Assembly: GCA_030141605.1 (NCBI GenBank)
Contig: JAQGDQ010000246.1
Span: 1-62,000, forward strand
Reading direction: 5' to 3'
Length of the DNA: 62,000 bases
Source: Tubiluchus corallicola
Taxonomy: Eukaryota; Priapulida; Priapulimorpha; Priapulimorphida; Tubiluchidae
The notes under the pieces were generated by a model. It saw only the letters and a list, made by a program, of their open reading frames with translations. It was not told the DNA's origin and ran no database searches. Positions 22,701 to 34,600 of the stretch are shown piece after piece (position 1 is the first letter of the stretch; every line of letters begins with the position of its first letter). Position numbers and translations under genes: made by a program.

Positions 22701-25597
22701 ATACAAGTTTATTGTGTTAATCTATAGTTGCCTAGCTTAATATTAAAATCATTTCTATCATCTGGAGATATTTGCTTGCCAATTAGCATAAATTTTGTTT
22801 TACAATAATTTACTGATAATTTGTTTGCCAACATCCAGCTGTTTATTTTTGATAGTTCAAAATTTGTACGATTTTGTAAAGATTTTATGTTAATATCATG
22901 AAGAAAGAAACAGGTGTCATCTGCAAAGAGGTGCATGTTTAGGTTGGTGGAGAGGGGAATGTCATTCATGCACATCAGAAAGAAGAGAAGGCCAAGGATA
23001 GACCCTTGTGGCACCCCTCAATTGATTTTTGTTAGATATGACCTAGTTTGTTGAATTTGAGTGAATTGTTGACGATTGTTTAAATATGACTTAAGTAATT
23101 GTAAGGCTTGACCTCTGACACCGTAGTTGTCTAGTTTATGTAACAATATGTCATGTTGAACAGTGTCGAACAATATACAAGTTGTGTGTCATGATTTATT
23201 GTATTATTTGTATTAATTTGTGATGTGTATATGAACTTTGTAAAGTTTGAAATAAAATATTACATCAAATAAAATCTAAGAATATGCTACATACTATTGA
23301 TTCTTTATCTAAACAGCGAAGAATATTTTCAATAAATTCTGCTGTAGCCAGAGCAGTGGAATACGATTTTCGAAACCCAAATTGATATTTGGTTAATATA
23401 TTATTTTTAACAAAGAAGTTATTTAGATGCTTAAATATTATACTTTCAAAAATTTTAGCAATAGGAGAAAGGTTTGAAATTGGTCTGTAATTGGATGGAT
23501 TTTTAGGAGAATCGGTCTTATAAATGGGAGTTACTTTTTCAATCTTGAGACAGTCTGGAAAAACACCATGAATTATTGAGTTATTGATCAGACAAACTAA
23601 TACCAGTGCAATAACATCAGCAGACATCTTATAAAATTTAAGTGATGTGTTTTCAGGGCCTGGTGATTTGCCTTCATTTTGTTTAGAGAGGGTTGCTTTA
23701 ATCTCGTATTCTGTAAGAGGATATAGAAAAATTGATTTGTTTAAAGGGGGAGATAAAAATTTAAAATTTGTATTGGAAGGTGCAATATTTTTGCCATGTT
23801 TTGACCTACCGATTGGAAAAATTTGTTAAAACAATTAACAATGCAAAACAAGAAGATTAGTGACAGTATTACCATTGTAATCTAGCTGCGTAGGTAAGAT
23901 ATATTTTTGAGTTTCAGAACACTACTGATTGTATTCTAGGTCTTTTTAATGTTATTTTTGTTTAGTATAAATAAGTGGTCATAGTGTTTCTTCTTTGAGT
24001 TTTTTTTAATATGGTTGAGTTTATTTGAATATAATTTGTAGTAATTCCTCTTGTATCCACATTGTGATAATTTATGTGTTTTATAGAGTTTTGTTCTCGT
24101 GCGAATAGAAGTGAGAATGCCATGAGTAATCCAAGGCTTACGAAAGTTTATCTGTTCTTTTTTAGTAAGAGTGCGAAATGGGGCATGGTCATCCAGTGTG
24201 CTTGAAAACACATCAGTAAAGTACTAGAAGGCATTATTTACATCTGAATTATTTATATTCAGAAGTGCAGAATTTAGATCACAGAGAAAATTTTCTAATT
24301 TAAAGCTTCGTTTAACGACATTTTGTTTAACGTTGAGTATTGCTGGAATATGTTGGTGTCATTAAGTGAGGACTTACTGTAATACATTTGCACTCAACAA
24401 TGGCCCATGAAAAAGTGGAATTTATTTATGTTTAGCTTTTTACTTTACTAAGGTAATGTAATCGTTTAATAATAAAATAAAAAATGTAAATAATTTTATA
24501 TATTGTCTGGATGACGTCTGTAAGTAACATTAAATTATTATTATTATTATTATCATTATTATAAGTTTTTATGACCGGACAATTATCCCTTTTTTATACC
24601 TCCACAGATAAGTGATAATCCAATATCCAGTTTGGAAATCCAGCTTAGTCTCAGCGTGCGTTATTTCAATATACTGGTCAAAAGTATGTTGATATATACA
24701 AGGCACTCAGAGAAAGAAATAGGGAGAAGAAAAAATTCAGGTAGAACGTAGCCCTCAATAGCTGGCGTGTGACTGACAAATGTAAAAAAATGACACATGC
24801 TACCTACATCTATATGCTTCACAACCTACATGCTCATAATTAATATTTAGAGCTGTACGAGAAGTTTAGGAGATTTGGTAGTATGTCATTTAAGTGAATA
24901 CAGTTTTCTAATTGTGAATTTTTGTTCAATTTAAGTGTCTCTTACAGGCGGAGATGATAGACGTGTACTTCTATGGAATACAGAGAAAGCCATAACTGGT
25001 AAAGCACGTGCAGACGTTATGAAGGGTGAACATAATAGTAACATCTTCTGCCTTGCATTTGACAATTCTAATAGCAAGGTATATTCAGCAGGTGAGTACG
25101 AGTTATTCTTATTTTTGCATGATATGCATACTGAATGAAAGATACTAATGCTGTGTGTTAAACTGTGTACACTGTACTAACCCTGCTTGTTTAATTTATT
25201 GAAAAACAGGCAAAGCATTTACATAATATCAACACTTTTCTCAAATTGGCTAGCAACTAAGGATATCATTAATTAATTAGATTATGACTGTGTTTGCCAG
25301 AGTTGATATTTGCAGTTTATAGAGATTGCAGTTTATTTTAACAATTATTATTCATTGCAGGTAAAGAGTTGGAGAAAGATGCTAAAAATTTTGACTGGTA
25401 GCCCAGCTGGCAGAGCATGGAAGTACTAATCCCAGGGTTCATATCCTGACTAGTCAAGAGTTTTCAGCATCTCATTTTTTTCAACTCATTACCCACAATG
25501 GGTAATAATTGTTAAAATAAACTGCAATGGTTTATAAATTCTGGCAATCACAATCATAATCTAATTAATCATATATATTAATTTCGGTGGTATGGGC

Positions 25598-25631
<34 letters not shown>

Positions 25632-28600
25632 TATAAGATTCGAGGCTACAGCTTCAACAGCGGCACCATTTGCGGTGATCTATGTGTCAAACGAAAGGTC
25701 TCTATCTAGTGTCGTACCATTGGGGGTTTATTTTTTGAATCGGGCCCACTGGCCATTTTTCGGCTGTTTTTTGCAAAATTTATACCTCTTATTTCTGGAG
25801 AATGGAAATGGGCCATGGGTGGTGCTGGCAATGGTTAAATAAGCCGTTCAACGGGGGTGTAGTAGGCGTATTTAGAATTTGCGGAAGGGCCTTGGCATCC
25901 CGTAATGGACGTTTTCCCAGACCCAACTCCTGATTTTTTCGAAATTTTGGTCAAACAGCCTGCAGAAGAAACGTTCTAGCAGCGGCTGGTGGGACACTAG
26001 GAAGAAGATATATAGCTCTTTAGAAAGAGGAGAAACCGGACTACATGATGATGTGGGGTGCATTTTAGGACGCTTCCACAGTGAGGTGCTGTGACGAGTT
26101 GATTGGATGTTCCATTTTGGGCGATTTTCACTTGGAAAACTGCTGACACAAAGCCATTGTTCTGACGTCATCCATTATACTCTGCTTATAAGCTTATAAC
26201 TTTAATTCAGTAAAAGCTGCTGCTGGCGTGGTAAATAAATGAACACTAGGAAGAATGTTTGCACATTGTTGATTATAAGTGTATTTATAGGCAAAATTTT
26301 TTGCAGGGCCTTTGCTAGTTAATTAATTATTTACATTTATAATAATCTGTGTTTTTGGTAAATATGAATATAATGGGAAAACTTTTTAAGCAACTTCTTT
26401 TGGAAGTGCTTTTGTTTTTGTTATAGTACACCATTACTCTCTATATAATATTATAAAAAGTATAAATTAAAGCTTATTACAAATTTACATTATGGGTATC
26501 AATCACATCTGACTGATACAACAATAATGCCAGGCTGGGCCAAGTACTAGTATTGTTCCACTAATGTTACATTCGTAAATTTATGGAGCACTTATAAAGT
26601 ATGAATTAGACACTAGGTAAAAATCAATTGAGGTTGGAGCATGTGGAATGCTAACGCTGAAATACTTTTTTAAAACATCTAACATCAAATTTATGAACAT
26701 GAATGACGTTTATTTGCAGATGTTTATCATATTAGCCCAGGCCTAGGTCCAGTGCTCTTTTAATGGAAAACACATTTTGTTTTGTACTGAGTAGTAAATT
26801 AGTAAAAATATACCTGCAAAGGGCATCCTATTAAAACAAATAAAATCTTGTCCCGGCCGCTTTCTCATACAAAAAAACAAACTGAACATGTTTTTCATTG
26901 TTTAATAATAATTTTTTTATTTAGGAAATGATGAACAAGTAGTTGTCCATGATGTAGCTACGTACGTATACTTTATTACTTTGCATCTTAACTTATAGCT
27001 GCCCTTGTGGTTATAATGAGGCAGGATTTATATGGTCTTTACTTTATAATTGTTCTTAAACAATTACGGCTAATTTTGTTTGTTATTTGTTATCAAAGTA
27101 CTCATCGTTATTGAATATTAACATTTTGTGAATATGCGAGTCCGCATAATGTCTTTCAGGATAATACGAGTTAAATAAAAATAGTATTCAACTAGTTATC
27201 TAAATAGAGATTAGAAAGTATTGTAATTGAAACCAACGTTTTACGGGGCTATACGGTTAGTCCGTAAATTCCTCTTGCATCTTCTTTCTTGCTACTTTGG
27301 TGCAGAGTTTAAGAACTAGTGTTAACACAAAAGAAAATTAAAATGTTGAAATGAGCATTATTTTGGTTTTTCATATTAGATCTGTTCAAATACATAAATG
27401 ATGCAGTGTACCTCATATTTAATTAGAATGTGGAAACAGCATTGTTTTTGAAGAGCCAAAATAAAGAGGTTTGGTTTTTATTTCCACCAAAGAAAATATT
27501 TGAAAGTGTGGCATAACGGACCATTATGGTGTAATGTGGCCACTACGGAAAGTATGCATATTGGCTGCATTCCCCAAAGTCAATGCTGGATTCTGCCTTT
27601 CTTCCATCCTTACTCAAAAAAAGTTAGAAATATAGCTAAGGAATTTTTGAAGGTTTTTTTATACACTCACTTTGTCTCGTCTGCTTGTGATGAACATAAA
27701 ATTGCTACAAATACCAAATGCTAAAATCTAGACTTTTAATCTAGCCCATCATGCTATGGTTTTCGTATTTTTTGTGAAACTATAATTGTGTATGTAGGCT
27801 CTGGTCATACATTAAGTATCCTGTTTAATTTTACTTTCTTTGTATTTTAAGCACAATGCTGTTTTTACTGGTGTGGTGACTTGTCTTGTTTCCAAAGAGC
27901 TGATACAACCTAATTGATATGCTAAAATAACATAAGATTGATAAATTTAAATCATTTTCAAATTTTTAATTGTAATACAACTTGATATATTTGCAGGAGC
28001 GAGACACTAGATGTCTTTTTGCACGAAGAAGCTGTGTACAGCCTTTCTGTGGATCCTGTTAATGACAATGTATTTACCAGTGCATGTGAAGACGGCAGGA
28101 TTCTCATCTGGGATATCAGAGAACCATCCTCAACAGGTCATTTATTGCTTTGTCATAGTCACTTACTAAGCTAAATGTCATTGCTGCATGTTGCCATCTT
28201 CTGTTTAATTTGAAAGTTTAAACATGTGTATATTAGAATCTGGTTTTTACTGTTTAGAGTTGATCTTACAGCGACGGCTTAGAAGAGCCTTAAATGCTAA
28301 ATGCCTTTATTTTTCCATACCATCAAATTTTATGAAGCTCATTACTGAATTTCGATTCTCTTATAAAGACCATTTATAGACAAACAACGTAGATTTGTAC
28401 TTCATACAAAAATGTAAGATGAAACAGGCTCTGAATAACGAAAGCATCATAGTAGATAGTCTACTAAAATATATTTTATTTAGTAATGCAAATTTTCGAT
28501 AAGTTAATTTTTCTCATCTTCAGGCTGCAGAATAAATTTAAAGAAATAATTGTGTTAGAAGACAAATTATTGAATATGTATGACAATCAATATTAAATTA

Positions 28601-31600
28601 TAATAAGGTAACGATTACTGCGATATTTAGTGACACTAATAAATCAATATAATGAATGATTCTTAGCACTGATTTTCATTTAAGAAGCTGACAGAAATTA
28701 GAACTTCTCTAAGATTAGCAGTTACCTAGTTGCTAGTTGGTGCAGGACTATTTCCCAAATGAAAGTTCTCCGCAGAAAACTATCGATAATATGATAACCA
28801 GAGAGTACGCAAAGTGTAATTAACGTCATTAACTGCAACTGTTACTATGTAGTTGCTAAGGTAAACAATCTTTGCATTGTCACCATATCAACAGCTGCAT
28901 ATCTTGCATGTGAAGATCCATTGTTAGTTCATATAATAATAAGGTCTCCACAAACTATTTTCCAGATCTAACCTTGTTATCAGTGCCATTGCTAAGGTAA
29001 ACGGTAACGACAGCCACCAGTTTATGTGATTAACATTTTACGTTATCAGCCGTATGTGGTAATCTAGGCTTGCCGACATTAGACCATAGAAATGCCAGCA
29101 GTGACACTGTTGCTGAGATTAACTTTATGGGATGTTTACTGTAGCCAAAAATTGACGTTGACATTTTTTTGGCTTTGGTCGAATGGGATGGGGCCACAGT
29201 TGTCCAGCAAAAATGATGATGCACTGTGCTATTTTAATAATCACTGTTATTATCTACATTGCACTATTGCGAATAAGTTGTGTAATGTTGGAGTGTAGTG
29301 GAATTAAAAAACATTACATTTGAACACAAGCACATTTAAGCAAGCATGCCTATTTAGAAGTGGCCTCACAAAATGCCCCATGCCCAGCTAGTGCCCCCCC
29401 CCCCCACTCTGAATAGCCACTGATACTGAAATTTTATACAGCAATGTCGAGAGTAGCACCTTGTACAGTTAAAAACTTAACAGTAGCAAAATAAAGTAGT
29501 CTAGGAAAAATAAACGGGGTTTCAGTAAACATCTTTTTGTGCTATTCTGAGGTGGGACAACTTTTAGAGCAGTACAGTTGTTGGTCCATTCAGAATTTTT
29601 CTGCTACTAAGCAAATGAACTTAATGATCCCTAGAGTTACACTAGACAAAGTAAATGTTCAGTGCCTACATGAATGCAACATGAAATAACCTCTTGCTTG
29701 CCATGCAAAAATTTGCATTAACAAGGGTTCTTCGGGGTGGTCGCACAAATGGGCCGATATCACCCATAAGGCCCATCTAAAAATTAGTACTGCCAGGGTC
29801 CGTCTTATCGTATGATACAGGTAAAAACTGGTCCCAGATTGAGGGAATGAAAGCCTTGAGTTAGACCGAACTATTTATTTGCTAACACTGTTCACTAACT
29901 TATCAGAAGTGTAAATTATGTTGTCAGAAAGATCAATAATGTATTTTTGGTGAGCCTGTGGTGCACACTGGGATAGTAATACAGTGATGTTTTACCCATT
30001 GGCACAAACATTTTAAATTATTAAGAACTTTCTTTTCCAGTTGCATAATTCTTTCAAACGGGTAAGTGTAATACTAAGTAATATAAATTTGTATGTAAAG
30101 TTTTTTGTGATGTATTTTAAAATTTCCCTTTCTCCACTTTAATTATGGAGTACCTATATATACATTAAGCACATCATCTATTTTTGTAATATAATGAAAC
30201 TTAAGGGTATAATCTTTGCACAGCATGAATGTGTATAACAAAAATACCAGGTAACCAAACTACGGGTTACACAAGTAAAATACCATCCAAAACGGGTTTT
30301 GGTTAAGTACGTTTTTCAAACTTAAAAGGCCTGTCTAACTGTAGGCAATTGATTTTAATTTAGATTTAGTGCACTGACAGGTGTTAGCATTATCATGATG
30401 TTACCGTACTCAACTTATGTGTTGTAATTGCTTGTATTCTGTAGAACCTTTTATGCTGGCTGGTTATGTATCAGCTTTCCATGCTGTTATGTACAACCCT
30501 TTAGATCCTCGACTGATCGCTTCTGCTAATTCAAAGGAAGGAGTTGCATTGTGGGATATCCGAAAACCAAGAAGGTACGTCTTGCATTATGCGCTCATTA
30601 CTTACATCACTGGGTCAAATATATAGTCTGTGCACTAAATAAAATCCTCATATTTGCTTTTTCGTCAAGGCAGACATCTGTCCATTCAGTGATCAGCATT
30701 ATTGTTTTAGTTACTAATGTAAATGCCTGCTGTTCTTTTGTTCCTGCTTTAGAAATTACACTTTCAGAGGTGTTGCAACCTATTTATGGTAAAGGCAAAA
30801 CATTAAAAGCATCTGAAATTTCTAGTAAGAGCATTTCCTTGCTGTTTCTATACATTACAAGCATACTTCACATAGTACATTTAATTTGACTTTTAAAAAT
30901 GTATTTCTGCCTTGTTATAAAAGCAGGAGATCTGTCTTATAGTTGCAACCAGGGACTTGATAGCTTTATCTGTAGTGCTGCCAACAACTCGATGTTGTTT
31001 GCAGCTTGGCTATCTGTTTAGTAATTTTGAATCTATTGTATTGCAAAAACTTTTGTATGTTTGTTTTTTGTAAATGAAATTAAACATTTTTGTATTTCTA
31101 GCTGCATAATGAGGTACGGCGGTGCTTTCGTTCAGCAAAGTGCGATGAGCATTCGATTCAACTCTACTGGTCGCCATATATTTGCCCTACGTAGAAAGAT
31201 GTGTCCGGTTCTGTATGAAATATCCTGTGCTGAGGCTCTATATGAGTTTGATCATCCCAGCTATTATAATTCTTGTACGATGAAAAGCTGTTGCTTTGCT
31301 GGGGATAAAGATCAAGTAAGTATTAGTAAGTTACACGGGTTTATTAGTTGGTCCTCAATTTTTTTTCTTAATCATTGTACATTTGCTTGTTAGTTTTGTC
31401 TGGTAAACTTGCAACTTTATTTTACCTTCTTTCATCCAAATGTACTCAATTTCAGGCATTTGTGGGCTGATTGCATGAATGAAAACATTTACTTAGTTAA
31501 TACATGTGCATAGTCTGTAGATCTACCATTACCAAACCTAGCTGAAAAATCAGTCTGGAGTTTTGCCAAAGTATACATTTTAAATGCAAGAAATTATTTA

Positions 31601-34600
31601 TTTTACATTTAGTACAGTTGGACTTTTGCTTTAAAAGTGCTGATTTAATCAAATACATAATATTCGCATACGTAGGCCTGAGTAGTATTAATTCGTTTAA
31701 AAATTATCCTTGAACTGAAAGAAAAGCTTGCACATATAAAAATTTATCATATAAGACAAAAGTTTGAGTTGAATAATAATAACTGACTTTATAATAATTA
31801 CAATATTTTGTATGCCATAAGCATAACCAATGAAGCTTTGTGTATAGGTTTTGTCGTTCTCGTACTAAGGCCACGAAACATGGGGGCCTTTGTGGAAATG
31901 TACACATTTGAAATTTGGAGCAAAAACACGAATGATTTTAAGTTATACCCTTCTTTCAGTAAAACGTAACTGTTCATTCTTTGTGTAATTTTAATATTTT
32001 AATGTCTGTTTGAGTTGTTTAGGCTTTTACACTGTAATTCATTTGTTTTTGTACTTTACCTTTTCAAAACTCCTTATTGAGCTGAAACTGTTTAATAATT
32101 TATTTGTAGTATGTTCTGTCTGGTTCAGATGATTTTGGTCTGTATGTGTGGAAAGTTCCAGAGCAAGGTGCTAATGGTGAGTTGCCATTAAGCTATTTTT
32201 CAATATTTTTTCTGCAAAAGTGAAGTACTTATAACAATCTGTAGTGCAGTGGGTACTGGCTAGTTTATTGTAATGCCATCATTACTTCTGCCTCCAGAGG
32301 TTTGACTAAGTGTATTGAGAGATCGCATCCTGCCTTAAAAGCTAGTTTCTTTAAAACACTTAACTTACATAGTCCGTTTTCTTAAAATTAACTCCCAAAA
32401 ATATACATAAACGTAAAGAATCTCTAAGTTTCAAAAATTTCGTGTTGTCAAACTCCAAAAACTAAAACAATAAATGGATGTATATATAAGCTGTTGGCCA
32501 AACTTTCAGTTTGCTTATGGGAGGAAAAAATAGCTTTTTGCCATGCTGTATACCACAGTCTATAAACCGTTAAACAGTTGAGATTGGCTGTATCAATTCA
32601 ACATTCCATACTTGTTTACCCTGGTCAATGTGCCTATTCCTCATTCAGTAAAATTTTGTGGACCAACTGGCTAGCTGAAGGATCTGGGCTAAGAGGCATG
32701 AACTTGATTTGGCTTGGAGAACCATCACTGGAAACCTGACTACGATAAGTAATTTTTTTACCATAATCAGACACATCTGTGGAATCAACAATAAACAATA
32801 ATATTAACTTAATCATTTCAGTAAAACATGTGAAGCAAGCTGCATTAGTTCTTGAGGATCATCGCTCAATCGTTAACCAGGTTCGCAGCAATCCTTCCAA
32901 CTTCCTTATTGCTTCTTCAGGTGTTGAAAAAATTATCAAGGTAACTTTCTTGCTTTTACTTACTTTTTTACTTTTTTCTTGAAATATTCAAGTTAGAGTC
33001 TAATTTTGCAGCTTTTATAACTAGGGTGTACATTTTGCTTCAATAAGTTTTACATTCTTATTGCTAGACGTCTTTTTTCTTTTCTTAAAGTCTTTTGTTA
33101 AAATGAACATTTTATTATTTCCTTGAAGTAAATACTTGTAGTAAAATAAAACAAGTGTCAGGTGATAATATCAGCCTTTGCATGTTATTTTTTCAATGTG
33201 GTTTGAATGTTTGCTAGATGGGCTCATGGTCACATTCGCTGTGCAACCGTTTTCTATAATTGCTTGTTAAAATTAATTTCTTTTCTTATTTTAACAAACT
33301 ACTACAATGGATGCTACACTTGCATAGTATGTAATAATTTTTATGTAGTGTGACAAAATTGTTCGTTACAGTATGTCAATTGACTTTTTACATTTCGGAA
33401 ATTCCTATTTGCATAATAGTTCATGGAATAGCTTTTAAGTCATAATAGCCTGACGTTAGTTCAAAATTAACTAGAACAGTGTTAAAAATTGAAAGTTGAA
33501 AACCCAGACTATACTATACATCTGATAGTAAATCTGGTAAATTTACAGATCTCAAAGAAAATGGATTTAAACGTAATAGTTTTATTTAATTTAAATTAGT
33601 TAATTAATTAAGCTAATTAATGATTCGGAACGCGAAGCATTGGGTTACACACTTAATTAGCTTTTTCTGCCCAACTGCCAGTATGTGTTGTTTAGAATAC
33701 TATTTTCTGTTACCATTGAAAGTGCTACCATGACGAAGTAGCAAGGAACTGTCTAGCTGCTCAAAAAACTCTTTAAAATGAGTAGTAAGATGCGGAGAGC
33801 TTTGATCGCCTTGTCTTTCACGTTGCTGCTAATATGACCAAGAACGAAACTATATACTTATATAAAAATGTGTATAATAATGACCTGTTATAACACCTCC
33901 CACCTATATATACGTGTATATATTACGTATATATACATAATATCCCCACTAGCGCCAGCAGCTTCTCGATAATACCAACAGAACAAGGCTGCTTTAAGCT
34001 TTGCTGAGCTACTGTCACTGGCCTGATATCCTGTGTTGTATAAAATATTGCATGTTAACATGTTTTGTTTGTTTGCAATTTAATATCAGTAAAATTACTG
34101 TCAATGCCATGCAGTAATGGTGGCAACTGACAAGAAAACTCATAGATATTTTTTCTCCATTGAGAAGCGAGATATTGCTTAATGTTTTTTACGTGTATAC
34201 ATCTATAACGCCAACTTTTTTCCAGTCCTAGGGTGGGCGGTATAAAGTGGTTTAACTGTATTTGCAAGTGAGCAACCCAATGATTCCTGCCACCTGTTCT
34301 ATTTATTTTCTTGCACTTCATACAGGTCATATTATTTGAAATGATTTTTGCACTTTTCGGTGCCTAGTTTTGTTGTTGTTTTAGTATTATGTACACAAAT
34401 TATAATATGAGAAAGGAAAAATAAATGATATTTCTAATTTCAATGATAGGCATTACTTTCCAACTTTCGTTTTAAATCTGTCAATTCATGAATATTCATT
34501 ATGACATAAATTCATCAAGCTGAACTAATGATGCATAAATATCTGTATTTCAGCTGTGGTGTCCTGTTTATATTCCTGGAGGTACAGGTAGTCTGAACAA

